Shown: positions 55,201 through 63,389, numbered from the stretch's first letter. The stretch is 64,000 nucleotides of DNA from Marinobacter sediminum (GCF_016820575.1 NZ_JAEMQH010000001.1:1116001-1180000); one strand, 5' to 3'. The notes: generated by a model not told the origin, from the sequence alone. Program-made: numbers and translations.

Positions 55201-55488
55201 TACCTGAAACGATTTGACATCGATTTCATAAAAATCGACCGCTCGTTCGTGATGAACCTGGAGGAGGATGGGAATGATCAGGTCATGTGCGAGGCGATGG
55301 TTATCATGGCGCACAAGCTAGGAATGAAAGTGGTGGCTGAAGGCGTGGAAACCCAAGCCCAGTTGGAGACTCTCAGAGAGGTGGGGTGTGACTACGTCCA
55401 GGGTTACTTGCTGAGCAAACCGCTGACTGTGGACGACTTTGAGGCCAGGTGGATACTTCCTGTTAAGGAGTCCTCCGGACCTGCCTAA
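52237..55488 (+). CDS. NMT1-PAS-PAS-GGDEF-EAL membrane protein (c-di-GMP turnover)
   Basis: A 1083-residue multidomain protein. Order: signal peptide (1-38), periplasmic NMT1/THI5-like solute-binding domain (about 40-330, starting VRLQLHWHHQFQFAGYYAAEE), a membrane helix (about 354-373), two PAS domains (about 410-520 and 530-640), GGDEF (about 655-815; intact G730-F734) and EAL (about 830-1070; intact E858-L860, with later DDFGTGYSSL and QGYLLSKPL). Both catalytic domains look active, so it could make or degrade c-di-GMP in response to a pyrimidine-like or other ligand. ATG 52237 has GGAGAG upstream; the earlier ATG 52204 has none. It lies 68 bp after cheD. Confidence 0.92.
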   Translation: MRNIRVGHKLVAGCRCVTARAISLIGLCVLGVAPAVSANDQVRLQLHWHHQFQFAGYYAAEELGFYDEAGLDVEIVSGISEPSNRFLDPVEEVVFERAEFGSYRSDVLLHHANGVPVKVIANIFQRSPGVLMTTETSGLTSLSDIGDRPVSFFLPDVAGGDRANAETLALLTALGIDLSSLNNHAPVPDLAPLVNGETQLRYDYITAGPFDLEQLGAKPRLFHPQDYGIDFFGDLLFTSEALARRNPGLVERFRDASIRGWRYAFDNPDRVIQIILEKYPPRGTRNSEAFLRYEAEQTSALILPELVPVGYINRDRWAYVASQYQSLGLIDDFNLDGLLYIPQYPARLYSALKIALPVALVALMLLVGWGWLQRRHRQQLQAEVRLRAKSEEALDKAIAHSMMVLAASEEGIIGLDTEGHFVFLNDVALDLLGFEREQLLGQPAHTIICHQDSNGANQKWENSSVFKTLQTGQISEVRGELFITSDRTPLYVDLVAKPIRQRGQLKGVVVAFNDVSQRVESQSAIDLATSILEGTKDCMLIVSLRDGVVDANALLQQVTGYTLADLKGRFFDALLSPKNGADLANRQLASVRAHGEWVGEAFLQRADGSSFPAQMKLRAVNDQSGAIDKIVVLFEDLTKLKAAERLIWQQANFDELTGLPNRNMFTERLQQAIVVAERAGSRLALLLIDLDNFKQINDVLGHAKGDALLVEAASRLTTAVRSSDVVARLGGDEFVILLTDAGHYEYIDRVTRSILSMLVGEYQLGQRRAYMSASAGVTLYPDDGGSVQELMMNADQAMYHAKEEGRNCFQYYTLAMQQASQRHMNLTIDLRRALQEQQLAVYFQPIVDLKTMEIVKAEALVRWLHPELGTISPMEFIPVAEETGLIIPIGDWIAKYAIERAMKWRQFKPGFQVSVNTSPVQFRSKKEILGWLDSIRQQWESVGLLALEITESLLMESGATVQNFIHGLRDQGASVSIDDFGTGYSSLAYLKRFDIDFIKIDRSFVMNLEEDGNDQVMCEAMVIMAHKLGMKVVAEGVETQAQLETLREVGCDYVQGYLLSKPLTVDDFEARWILPVKESSGPA

Positions 55489-55525
55489 TAGATGATTCGG
55501 TGGTGTGGAGGATATGTTTGGATAT

Positions 55526-55555
55526 AAAAAAGCCCCTGAAATCAGGGGCTTTTTT
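55526..55555. terminator. bidirectional rho-independent terminator
   Basis: AGCCCCTGA (55531-55539) pairs with TCAGGGGCT (55542-55550), flanked by an A-run upstream and a T-run downstream. It can stop the GGDEF-EAL transcript on the plus strand and tmRNA transcription on the minus strand; the tmRNA 3' end lies 10 bp away. Confidence 0.9.
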
Positions 55556-55564
55556 CTGGGTAGT

Positions 55565-55929
55565 TGGTGGAGACGGCGGGAATTGAACCCGCGTCCGCCA
55601 GTACTCAACCTTGAGAGTCTACATGCATAGCGTCCCTCTATTAATTTAACTTCAAGCGACCCGAAGGTCAGGGTGCAAGAAGCGATCTCTTTATATCTTA
55701 GCCGTTAACCAGTGAGCTCTGGGTAACGGAGCATCCCGTAAGCGATGACGTCCTGAGATGTAGCTCTGGGCTACGGGCGACCCAGTCAGGACGACTAGCA
55801 GCTTACGCTGCTAGTGCGTAGTTTTCGTCGTTTGCGACTATTGCGTTGCAGCTTTGGATTAACGAGATTGGCTGCCATCTCGACATGCACTCAAGGGTTC
55901 GCCACCAGCGTCGAAGCCATGTCGTCCCC
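55565..55929 (-). ncRNA. ssrA: transfer-messenger RNA (tmRNA)
   Basis: One-piece tmRNA of 365 nt. The 5' end is GGGGACGACATGGC (near 55929) and the 3' end GTCTCCACCA (55574-55565), which form the tRNA-like acceptor stem with an encoded CCA. A T-arm GGTTCAATTCC precedes it. The tag reading frame (55835-55803) encodes ANDENYALAA and a TAA stop; with the alanine carried by the tRNA part the tag is AANDENYALAA, as in E. coli. It rescues stalled ribosomes with SmpB, encoded 1.7 kb upstream on the same strand. Confidence 0.97.
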
Positions 55930-56018
55930 TTACCAACAGTATATGTGTCCGGTTTGCCGTACTTCAAGGTTTGTTTCCTGGCATTGTTGATTTGAGGTAG
56001 GTATTTGTACTCACCCAG

Positions 56019-57449
56019 TCAGCTTGCTTTGCGTTCAATGGCGCCTCGTCGGCCTGCCAGGGCGATGTGGCTAAGGGCTTCAAAGCTTTCCTGGAAGTAC
56101 GTCATGATTTCGTCCGGATCGGCGTGCACGTTTTTGTCCACGGTGATGCCGAATTGGACGGTTCCGGCGTAGCTGAAAATGCTCATGCCAATGCCAATGG
56201 AGCCGCTCTGGGGCACCCAAAACATGGGCTGGGTGACTTTGGCCCCGGCCAGGTACAGGGGCTCTTTCGGGCCGGGTACGTTGGTCAGTACGGCGGAGGC
56301 CTTGTTGCTTAGTAAGCCCAGGGCTCGGCGCTCCAAGGCGTCGGGGCCGCGGCCAAAAAGGTCGAGAAGGCTGTAGGTCACTTGCGCCTGGTAAGAGCGC
56401 TTCAGGCGGTTCATGTTTTCCTGCACCTGCCGGAAACACATGAACGGATCCTGAACCTCCACCGGCAGGTTCACCAGCACCAGGCCGAACTTGTTGCCGA
56501 GGATTTCAATCGGCTGATTCAGTGGTCGCAGGTTGAACGGTACGGCGACCCGCAGGCCGCACTCGGGTACCGCTTCGCGATGGGCGGCGAAGTGGCGCTG
56601 CAGGGCACCGGTTGCGGTACACATCAGGGTGTCGTTCACGGTGCCGCCAAGGGCCTTGGCGCAGGCTTTAACTGCGTCCAGATCCAGCGGTTTGGCCCAG
56701 GCGACGTGTTTGCGCCCGGACAGAGGGCGTTTCAATCCGGTCTCCGGCTCGAACGGCGCGAGCCCCAATTTGAGCAGATCGAAAGCGACACTGCTGGCAG
56801 TGGACGCCAGTTTGGCAGGGTAACTCGGATCTTCACGAACCGACTGGATAAACAGCTGGGTCTGATAGGTGGCGGCCTGAATGTTGTCCACGGCCCGGTG
56901 CAGGGTGCTTTGCAGCCATGACCGTTTGGGCGCAGGCCGGTTCGAGCTGACGGCCATTTTCAGCAGGACCGGTTCCGGGGTATTGTCGGTGAGCGACAGC
57001 ATCACTCGCACCAGCGAAATGCCATCGGCAATGCAGTGATGGATGCGGATCAGCAACACGCTGCCGCCCTGGTAATTGTCGATGTAGTGCAACTGCCAGA
57101 GTGGCCGCCGGAAATCCAGCGCGGTGCTGTTCAGGTCGCCCACCAGTTTCTGCAGCTGGGCCTGGTCGGCCTTGCCGGGCAGGGCAACCGTGTGCAGGTG
57201 GTTGTCCAGATCAAAGGACGGGTCATCCTGCCAGTACGCGCGGTCGCCGGTGTCGACTATCCTCTGTCGAAACTGACGGAACCGGAGAAGCCGCTCTTCC
57301 AGCGTGCGCCTGAGATGATTCACTGAAATTGGCCGGTCCAGCACCAACAGGCTGCAGACCATCATTGGATTTTCAGGGCTGTCCATGCGCAGCCATGCGC
57401 GATCGACGGCCGCCATCGGGGTTCGGGTATTCGAGGAGGTGAGGGACAT
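56019..57449 (-). CDS. wax ester synthase / diacylglycerol acyltransferase (second copy)
   Basis: A 476-residue WS/DGAT protein. The catalytic motif is H137-H138-C-I-A-D142-G143, preceded by FRRPLWQLHYID. GTVNDTLMC, FNLRPLNQPIEILGNKFG and LTNVPGPKEPLYLAG are family segments. The frame is open to 57545, but ATG 57449 (MSLTSSNTRTP) has GGGAG five bases upstream and gives a typical length. It lies between smpB and ssrA, on their strand. It is only distantly similar to the copy at 22.4 kb, so the two probably differ in substrate or expression. Confidence 0.9.
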   Translation of the reverse strand: MSLTSSNTRTPMAAVDRAWLRMDSPENPMMVCSLLVLDRPISVNHLRRTLEERLLRFRQFRQRIVDTGDRAYWQDDPSFDLDNHLHTVALPGKADQAQLQKLVGDLNSTALDFRRPLWQLHYIDNYQGGSVLLIRIHHCIADGISLVRVMLSLTDNTPEPVLLKMAVSSNRPAPKRSWLQSTLHRAVDNIQAATYQTQLFIQSVREDPSYPAKLASTASSVAFDLLKLGLAPFEPETGLKRPLSGRKHVAWAKPLDLDAVKACAKALGGTVNDTLMCTATGALQRHFAAHREAVPECGLRVAVPFNLRPLNQPIEILGNKFGLVLVNLPVEVQDPFMCFRQVQENMNRLKRSYQAQVTYSLLDLFGRGPDALERRALGLLSNKASAVLTNVPGPKEPLYLAGAKVTQPMFWVPQSGSIGIGMSIFSYAGTVQFGITVDKNVHADPDEIMTYFQESFEALSHIALAGRRGAIERKAS

Positions 57450-57590
57450 TTGCACTCCCTTTGCAAGGCCTCGGGAACCCCCGAGTATAGGCCTGATTAA
57501 AAACTGTGCAAAGAGAGTGCGAATGCGACATACCTGAGCTGCCATTTGAGGCAGGCATCAGGTATGGAGGGGGCTCGCTTGGCTGGGGCT

Positions 57591-58070
57591 TCAGGCGTTG
57601 GCGTCGCGCAGAATGCGTTGCTTCTGGCGGTTCCAGTCGCGTTCTTTCTCGGTCGCCCGCTTGTCGAACTGTTTCTTACCGGTCACCAGGGCAATCTCGC
57701 ACTTCACCTTGTTCTTTTTCCAGTACAGGGCGAGCGGGATGCAGGTGCGGCCGGTCTGGTTAACTTTGCCGATGATCTTGGCAATTTCCTTGGCGTGCAG
57801 CAGCAGCTTACGGGTGCGGGTCGGATCGGCGACCACGTGCGTGGAGGCCGTGTTCAGCGGCATGATGTGAGACCCAAGCAACCAGGCCTCGCCATTTTTC
57901 AGCAACACATAAGCGTCCACCAGCTGTGCTTTGCCAGCACGCAGGGATTTCACCTCCCAACCCAGCAGGGACAGGCCGGCTTCGAAGCGTTCTTCAATGT
58001 GGTACTCGTGTTTCGCCTTTTTATTCAGGGCGATGGTACTGCTCGGCGTTCCGGGCTTTTTCTTGCTCAT
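57591..58070 (-). CDS. smpB: SsrA-binding protein SmpB
   Basis: Binds the tRNA-like part of tmRNA and delivers it to stalled ribosomes. The 159-residue protein has [51 protein letters not shown] and a C-terminal basic tail ([16 protein letters not shown]), all typical. It is divergent from the sodium-dependent transporter. The ssrA gene follows on the same strand after the WS/DGAT gene. Confidence 0.95.
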   Translation of the reverse strand: MSKKKPGTPSSTIALNKKAKHEYHIEERFEAGLSLLGWEVKSLRAGKAQLVDAYVLLKNGEAWLLGSHIMPLNTASTHVVADPTRTRKLLLHAKEIAKIIGKVNQTGRTCIPLALYWKKNKVKCEIALVTGKKQFDKRATEKERDWNRQKQRILRDANA

Positions 58071-58250
58071 GAATCAGTTAATCCGGGGTCGGACGAATGA
58101 ACGAATTGGCCGGCACGATCACCGGCAAAACGGCCATTGTAGCTCAGGACTGCCAGACCGGTCACGAAATGGCCGTGATCGGCTTCCTACGATCGTGCGT
58201 CGGCGAGTGGATCAGCTACAATGTCAGCCCAGAATCTAGCAGGGACTTGA

Positions 58251-59873
58251 ATGCCTACGCCGTATCAGACACACATCGGGTCCTTTACCCGTAAATCGAC
58301 GTTTTTCTGGGCCGCGTTGGGTGCCACTGTCGGGCTCGCCAACCTGTGGCAATTTCCCTATCTTGCCAGCCTGCACGGTGGCGGGCTCTTTATCCTTATC
58401 TACCTGGCTTGCCTGCTGCTGGTGACCTTGCCATTGATGGTCACGGAGGCGGCGTTGGGCCGACACTCCCGACATGGCCTGGTGCTGGCGCTCGACGGTT
58501 TTGTCCGCAGTGCCAAAGCGTCCAACGCCTGGCTCATCGTGGGCCGGTTGGGCATTCTGGCGGCGTTTCTGGTGTTGTCGTTCACTGCGGTATTCGGCTC
58601 CATTGCGCTGGCCTACGTGTTCTATGGGGCCATGGGGAAGTTCTCCAATATTGATCAGGCCGGGGCCACCCAGATTCTGGCAGGCCTGGTGTCCGATCCC
58701 CGGGAATACCGGGTGTTCATGGGCTGGCACGCGCTGTTCCTGGTGTTGGTGATCTGGGTTTCAATCCAGGGCGTGGTGAGCGGGCTCGAGCGCGCACTGC
58801 GGGTTGTAGTGCCGGGCTCCCTGTTGTTAATGATGTCGTTGTTTGCGCTGGCGGTCTGGCACGGTCGGATCGATGGTGCCATTGAGCACATTCTGGCCAC
58901 CCATCCCGAAGATGTCAGTTTCGCGAGTGTGAAGGCGGCGCTGTTTCACGCCTTCTTTACTCTGGGCCTTGGTATGGGTGTGTGGGCGATCTTCGGTGCC
59001 TACACCGCACCGGGCACCCGCTTGAAACGTTCGATCCTGGCGGTGGTGCTCATGGATACCCTGGTGGCTATTGTTGCCGGTCTGATGATTTTCTCGGTGG
59101 CGACGGGCGGCACCAGCTTTGACGGTGAGCGCGGCTTTGGCCTGCTGTTCGTGACGCTGCCGGTGACCCTGGCGGAGTTCCCGATCAGTCAGTTCGTGAT
59201 TGCCGTGGTCTTTCTGCTGACGGTCATGATTGTCTGGACCACCTCGCTGGCGTTGATGGAGCCGGTAGTGGGCTGGTTCCGGGAATGGACGGGCGCCCCC
59301 CGGGGCTGGTCTGCGCTGATTATTGGTCTTGCGGTCTGGTTCGCGGGGTTGGCGTCGTTGTTGTCGTTCAACGTTTGGGCCAGTGACCGGATGGCCGGTG
59401 CCACGGTGTTTCGCTGGTTGGAGCTGATTACCGGTGGTCTCCTGATTCCAGCTGTCGCCATCCTGGTGTCGGTGTTTACCGGGTGGCGCATCACCCGCAG
59501 TCTGTCGAACCAGATTCTGGGGCACGCGCCCAAGCTGTTTGCCGGGATCTGGTTCTGGGTGATGCGCCTGGTGCTGCCGGTGGTGGTGGCCTATATCGGC
59601 ATTCAGTACACCGCTTTTTCACTGACTAATCTGTGTGAATCCGGCAGCGATGGCATCTGGTGTAGCCAGCCCGCCACTGTGCTGTTTGAGCCTGGTGAAG
59701 ACTCTCTGCTGGAGGAATCCGCGCCTGCGCCAGAGCGTAGGCCCGATGAAGCGGGTGAGCAGACGGAAAAGGCCTTGCCTGCCGGTGACTCAGGCTCAGA
59801 GGAGCCAGCGGACGAAGCCGAATCCGGCGAAAATGCCCCCAAAGACGGCGAGATCCTTTATCATAGTGTCTGA
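58251..59873 (+). CDS. neurotransmitter:sodium symporter (NSS) family transporter
   Basis: A 540-residue sodium-coupled transporter, LeuT-like, with about twelve helices. The sodium-binding region of helix 1 is visible in FFWAALGATVGLANLWQFPY, and helix 6 in ALFHAFFTLGLGMGVWAIFGAY. The last 55-60 residues form a hydrophilic, Glu/Asp/Ser-rich tail (from EPGEDSLLEESAPAPERR), not typical for the family. The substrate is unknown but likely an amino acid. AGGGA precedes ATG 58251. It is divergent from smpB. Confidence 0.9.
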   Translation: MPTPYQTHIGSFTRKSTFFWAALGATVGLANLWQFPYLASLHGGGLFILIYLACLLLVTLPLMVTEAALGRHSRHGLVLALDGFVRSAKASNAWLIVGRLGILAAFLVLSFTAVFGSIALAYVFYGAMGKFSNIDQAGATQILAGLVSDPREYRVFMGWHALFLVLVIWVSIQGVVSGLERALRVVVPGSLLLMMSLFALAVWHGRIDGAIEHILATHPEDVSFASVKAALFHAFFTLGLGMGVWAIFGAYTAPGTRLKRSILAVVLMDTLVAIVAGLMIFSVATGGTSFDGERGFGLLFVTLPVTLAEFPISQFVIAVVFLLTVMIVWTTSLALMEPVVGWFREWTGAPRGWSALIIGLAVWFAGLASLLSFNVWASDRMAGATVFRWLELITGGLLIPAVAILVSVFTGWRITRSLSNQILGHAPKLFAGIWFWVMRLVLPVVVAYIGIQYTAFSLTNLCESGSDGIWCSQPATVLFEPGEDSLLEESAPAPERRPDEAGEQTEKALPAGDSGSEEPADEAESGENAPKDGEILYHSV

Positions 59874-59939
59874 TCAATCGTAGCTGATCAGCCATGCGTA
59901 TAATCTTTTGAATGTCTGCCAGCAGGACCGTCGGTTTCC

Positions 59940-60383
59940 ATGCCCCATCAGATCGATAAAACAGCCCTTGTCATGCACTCCGCCGAGCGCATGTTCCATC
60001 TGGTAAACGATGTCGCCCGTTACCCGGAGTTTCTGCCGTGGTGTGCCAACACCGAGATTCATGAACAGAACGCCGACGAAATTACCGCGTCGATGGAGAT
60101 TGCCAAGGGCGGTGTGCGCCACACTCTGACCACTCGCAATCAGTTGCAGCAACCTGAAGTTATTGAGATGAACCTGGTGGACGGTCCGTTCCGGAATCTG
60201 GCCGGTCGCTGGCATTTCAAACCGCTGAATGACAACGCCTGCAAAGTGATCTTGACGCTGGAATTCGAGTTCACGGGTTCGCTGTCGCGCATGGCGTTTG
60301 GCACGGTGTTCAGTCAGGCGGCCACGACTATGGTGGATGCTTTCTGCAAGCGGGCCGACCAGCTGTATCAAGGGGCGACGTAA
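59940..60383 (+). CDS. ratA: RatA-type START/COQ10-like protein
   Basis: A 147-residue polyketide cyclase/START-domain protein. MHSAERMFHLVNDVARYPEFLPWC is the family hallmark, followed by LVDGPFRNLAGRWHF and FEFTGSLSRMAFGTVFSQAA. E. coli RatA has been reported to affect 70S ribosome assembly and relatives (Coq10) to bind ubiquinone. It overlaps rnfH by 1 bp. Its position near smpB is the usual gammaproteobacterial order (smpB-ratA-rnfH-bamE). Confidence 0.93.
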   Translation: MPHQIDKTALVMHSAERMFHLVNDVARYPEFLPWCANTEIHEQNADEITASMEIAKGGVRHTLTTRNQLQQPEVIEMNLVDGPFRNLAGRWHFKPLNDNACKVILTLEFEFTGSLSRMAFGTVFSQAATTMVDAFCKRADQLYQGAT

Positions 60384-60664
60384 TGCCCCGTGTGGAAGTG
60401 GCTTATGCTCGTCCGGATCGGCAGGAAATTGTGCCAGTGACGGTGCCGCAGGGCACTACTGCACTCGAGGCGGTGAAGCTGTCCGGCATTGTTGCGATCT
60501 TCCCGGAAATCGACCCCGATGGCATCGACATGGGTATCTTCGGCAAGGTGATCAAGGATCCGTCCGCACATCCTTTGCGGGAAGGTGATCGGGTTGAGCT
60601 CTATCGCCCGCTCCAGATCGACCCCAAGCAGGCACGTCTGAACCGGGCCAAGAAGAAAGGCTGA
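60383..60664 (+). CDS. rnfH: RnfH family ubiquitin-like protein
   Basis: A 93-residue beta-grasp protein (RatB/RnfH, UPF0125). It shows VEVAYARPDRQEIVPVTVPQ, the GIDMGIFGKVIKDPSAHPLR block and the C-terminal GDRVELYRPLQIDPKQARLN. It overlaps ratA by 1 bp, so the two are translationally coupled. It is convergent with bamE, 10 bp away. Confidence 0.94.
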   Translation: MPRVEVAYARPDRQEIVPVTVPQGTTALEAVKLSGIVAIFPEIDPDGIDMGIFGKVIKDPSAHPLREGDRVELYRPLQIDPKQARLNRAKKKG

Positions 60665-60674
60665 GCGTCGTGGC

Positions 60675-61001
60675 TCAGTAGGCGGGTGTTTCTTCCAGCA
60701 GCTGGGCTTCGTAGTGGGAAAACTGGTCGTCGTTGTAGTACACGATGATGCGCTGTTCCTTGATGTCACCGCCGCGACGCTGGAAGGTATACACGTAATA
60801 TTCCCGGGATGAATCAATCGGATTCAGCATCAAGGGAGTTCCCATCACTGCATGCACCTGGCTGCGAGGCATGCCCGCGGTCAATGCCGTCAGCTCCTCA
60901 TCGGTCACAATGTTGCCTTGCTGGACGTTGATTTTATACACGCCAGGAAAGGCGCAACCGGCCATAATGAGAGTGAGAATCAGAGCTGTGAGCTTTTGCA
61001 T
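60675..61001 (-). CDS. bamE: outer membrane protein assembly factor BamE
   Basis: Lipoprotein of the BAM complex, 108 residues. The signal MQKLTALILTLIMAGC ends at the lipobox Cys 16, followed by FPGVYKINVQQGNIVTDEEL and GMPRSQVHAVMGTPLMLNP, family features. The C-terminus (YYNDDQFSHYEAQ) is also conserved. It is divergent from fur, the usual neighbour, and convergent with rnfH. Confidence 0.95.
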   Translation of the reverse strand: MQKLTALILTLIMAGCAFPGVYKINVQQGNIVTDEELTALTAGMPRSQVHAVMGTPLMLNPIDSSREYYVYTFQRRGGDIKEQRIIVYYNDDQFSHYEAQLLEETPAY

Positions 61002-61123
61002 CGCGGGGGGAAATCCTCTATCTTAAAATCGCCCGCCTGAGGCGGGTGTGGCACGGGGTAACCGTTTCAAGGCGGCTTCATCATACCGGAAGCCGAGAGA
61101 CACACCAAAGAGTGAATCGTAAC

Positions 61124-61534
61124 ATGTCATCTGAAAACACCGAATTACGCAAAGTCGGTCTGAAAGTTACTCTGCCGAGAGTGAAAATCTTCAATATTCT
61201 GGAAACTTCCGAAGAGCATCACCTCAGTGCCGAGGACGTGTACAAAAAACTGCTGGAGCAGGGCGATGACGTGGGCCTGGCGACGGTCTACCGGGTGCTG
61301 ACGCAGTTCGAAGCGGCGGGCCTGGTTTTGCGCCACAACTTTGAAGGTGGTCACGCGGTGTTCGAGATGGCTGGCGACGACCATCACGATCACATGGTCT
61401 GCACCCAGACTGGCCAAGTCATCGAGTTCGTTGACGATATCATCGAAGAGCGTCAGCAGAAAATCGCGAAGGAGCATGGCTTCGAGATCGTCGACCACAG
61501 CCTGATCCTGTACGTAAAGCCGATTAAGTCGTAA
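61124..61534 (+). CDS. fur: ferric uptake regulator Fur
   Basis: Fe(II)-dependent repressor, 136 residues. The N-terminal winged helix includes GLKVTLPRVKIFNILE and EDVYKKLLEQGDDVGLATVY. The metal region has HAVFEMAGDDHHDHMVC. The first Cys of the usual CxxC is present (MVCTQTGQVIEF) but the second is replaced by Thr, as in some pseudomonad-type Fur proteins. The long frame opens at 61046, but ATG 61124 (MSSENTELRK) fits the family start. It is divergent from bamE. Confidence 0.93.
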   Translation: MSSENTELRKVGLKVTLPRVKIFNILETSEEHHLSAEDVYKKLLEQGDDVGLATVYRVLTQFEAAGLVLRHNFEGGHAVFEMAGDDHHDHMVCTQTGQVIEFVDDIIEERQQKIAKEHGFEIVDHSLILYVKPIKS

Positions 61535-61536
61535 GC

Positions 61537-61565
61537 AAAAAAAGGGGCGGGTTTTAGCCCGCCCC
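61537..61565 (-). terminator. rho-independent terminator of recN
   Basis: On the minus strand, GGGGCGGG (61565-61558) pairs with CCCGCCCC (61551-61544) across a 6-base loop, followed by seven Ts. It lies about 43 bp after the recN stop. On the plus strand no T-run follows, so it would act only weakly for fur. Confidence 0.85.
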
Positions 61566-61607
61566 AAACAGCTCTCAGGATCGAGAGGGGGTAGTGTGTC
61601 TGGTGAC

Positions 61608-63287
61608 CTAGTGGTGGGTTGCCTGTCCCTTGGAAAACATCTCCCGGGCATGCGCAATGGTGTGCTCAGTCATATCGACCCCGCCCAGCATTCTCGCCAC
61701 TTCATCAATTCTGCCCTGATCATCCAGCGTCTCGATTTTCGAGAAGGTTGCGTCCCGCTCAGTGAACTTGCTGACAAACAGGTGTTGGTGACATTGCGCC
61801 GCCACTTGCGGCAAGTGAGTCACGCACAGGACCTGGCCATTTTCGCCCAGTGCGCGCAGCAGCCGGCCAACCACTTCGGCGGTACCGCCGCCAATACCCA
61901 CGTCCACTTCGTCAAACACCAGAGTTGGTGTGGTGGAGGTCTGCGCAACGACCACCTGAATGGCCAGGCTGATGCGTGACAGTTCGCCACCGGATGCCAC
62001 CTTGGCCAGCGAGCGTGCTGGTTGGCCGGGGTTGGCGCTGACTAGAAACTCAATGTCCTGCTGGCCGTGAGGCGCGGGTTCGTCCCCTTTGTTGCGGCTC
62101 AGGTGGGTGACAAACTGCATGTTGGGCATGCTCAACTGTGCCAGTTCCCCGGCAATGCGCTGATCCAGTTCCACGGCGGCGCGTTCGCGAGCGTCGGTCA
62201 GTTTGCTGGCCAGTTCGTCAAAGGTGGCGCGCTGGCTGTCCAGCTCCGCTTCCAGTTGTTCCAGGCTGCCGGCGCCGCCGTCCAGTTCGGCCAGTTCCGC
62301 GCTCAGACGTTGGTGCAGTTCAGGCAGCTCCTCAGGGCCGATTCGGTGCTTGCGGGCCATCTGGTAGATGGCACTGAGTCGTTCTTCAACCTCGGCAAGC
62401 CGGGCCGGATCCGCTTCGTAATCGTCAACGAAGCGGCGCAGGTTATCGCCGGCTTCGCTGATCTGGATCTGGGCCTCGCTCAGCATTTGCAGGGTGTCGG
62501 CCAGTGCCGGCACTTCCACTGGCAGTTGCTCGAGCTGCTGCAGGGCCTGGCGTACCAATCCGGCTGCGCTGGTTTCCTCTTCGGTACACAACAGGGCGGC
62601 CTGGTGGCTGCTGTGCAGCACGGCGTCGGCCTGGCTCAGTTGCGCCTGCTCTTCTTCCAGCCGTTCCTGTTCGCCGTCTTCCAGGGCCAGTCGGTCCAGT
62701 TCTTCAACCTGGTAGCGCAATAGCTGCAGCTTGGCTTCGGTTTCGTCCGCATTTTGCTGGCGTTCGGTGAGGCGCTGTCGGGTCTGGTTCCAGGCCTTGA
62801 AGGCGGCGTGGGTGTCGGCGGCCAGCGGTTCCACGCCAGCAAATTCGTCCAGCAGTTTGCGGTGGGTTTCCTTGCGCAGTAGTGACTGGTGCTGGTGCTG
62901 GCTGTGGATATCCATCAACACGCCGCCCAGGTCTTTCAGGTGTGCAAGCGGGCAGGGCTGGCCATTGATGTAAGCCCGCGAGCGGCCGTCTTTGCTAATC
63001 ACGCGGCGCAGGATGCAGTCGTTGTCGTCATCGAGTTCGTGAGAGCTCAGCCACTCCGCGGCTTCCGGGATATTAGCTACGTCAAAGGTGGCGGTGATGT
63101 CTGCACGCTTGGCGCCATGGCGTACGGCGCCGGCGTCTGCTCGGCCGCCCATTGCCAACCCAAGGGCATCCAGAACGATGGATTTGCCAGCGCCGGTTTC
63201 ACCGGTCAGTGCTGTCATACCCTTGCTGAACTGGAGTTCGACCCGTTCGGCAATGGCGTAATTGGAAACTGTCAGCTGTGTGAGCAT
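61608..63287 (-). CDS. recN: DNA repair protein RecN
   Basis: SMC-like ATPase for double-strand break repair, 559 residues. MLTQLTVSNYAIAERVELQF opens the protein, with Walker A GETGAGKS at residues 29-36, a long central coiled coil (about 150-370), and the C-terminal ASGGELSRISLAIQVV signature, then LVFDEVDVGIGG (Walker B). ATG 63287 is supported by this N-terminus; the open frame to 63407 runs through the two LexA boxes and is not coding. Expression should be SOS-induced. Confidence 0.96.
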   Translation of the reverse strand: MLTQLTVSNYAIAERVELQFSKGMTALTGETGAGKSIVLDALGLAMGGRADAGAVRHGAKRADITATFDVANIPEAAEWLSSHELDDDNDCILRRVISKDGRSRAYINGQPCPLAHLKDLGGVLMDIHSQHQHQSLLRKETHRKLLDEFAGVEPLAADTHAAFKAWNQTRQRLTERQQNADETEAKLQLLRYQVEELDRLALEDGEQERLEEEQAQLSQADAVLHSSHQAALLCTEEETSAAGLVRQALQQLEQLPVEVPALADTLQMLSEAQIQISEAGDNLRRFVDDYEADPARLAEVEERLSAIYQMARKHRIGPEELPELHQRLSAELAELDGGAGSLEQLEAELDSQRATFDELASKLTDARERAAVELDQRIAGELAQLSMPNMQFVTHLSRNKGDEPAPHGQQDIEFLVSANPGQPARSLAKVASGGELSRISLAIQVVVAQTSTTPTLVFDEVDVGIGGGTAEVVGRLLRALGENGQVLCVTHLPQVAAQCHQHLFVSKFTERDATFSKIETLDDQGRIDEVARMLGGVDMTEHTIAHAREMFSKGQATHH

Positions 63288-63354
63288 GCAGGTAACCTCC
63301 GCGTCCTTCGAAATGCTGGCATGGCCCGGCCCGATCTTGGGCGCCTGCCGACCA

Positions 63355-63370
63355 CTGTTGGTATATACAG
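63355..63370. promoter_or_regulatory. LexA (SOS) box 1 upstream of recN
   Basis: CTGTTGGTATATACAG has the CTG-N10-CAG form of the gammaproteobacterial LexA operator, 68 bp upstream of the recN start. Confidence 0.85.
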
Positions 63371-63373
63371 TGC

Positions 63374-63389
63374 CTGTGAATATATACAG
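63374..63389. promoter_or_regulatory. LexA (SOS) box 2 upstream of recN
   Basis: CTGTGAATATATACAG is a near-consensus LexA operator whose first base lies 19 bp after the first base of box 1. Two tandem boxes on the recN promoter are also known in E. coli. Confidence 0.87.
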
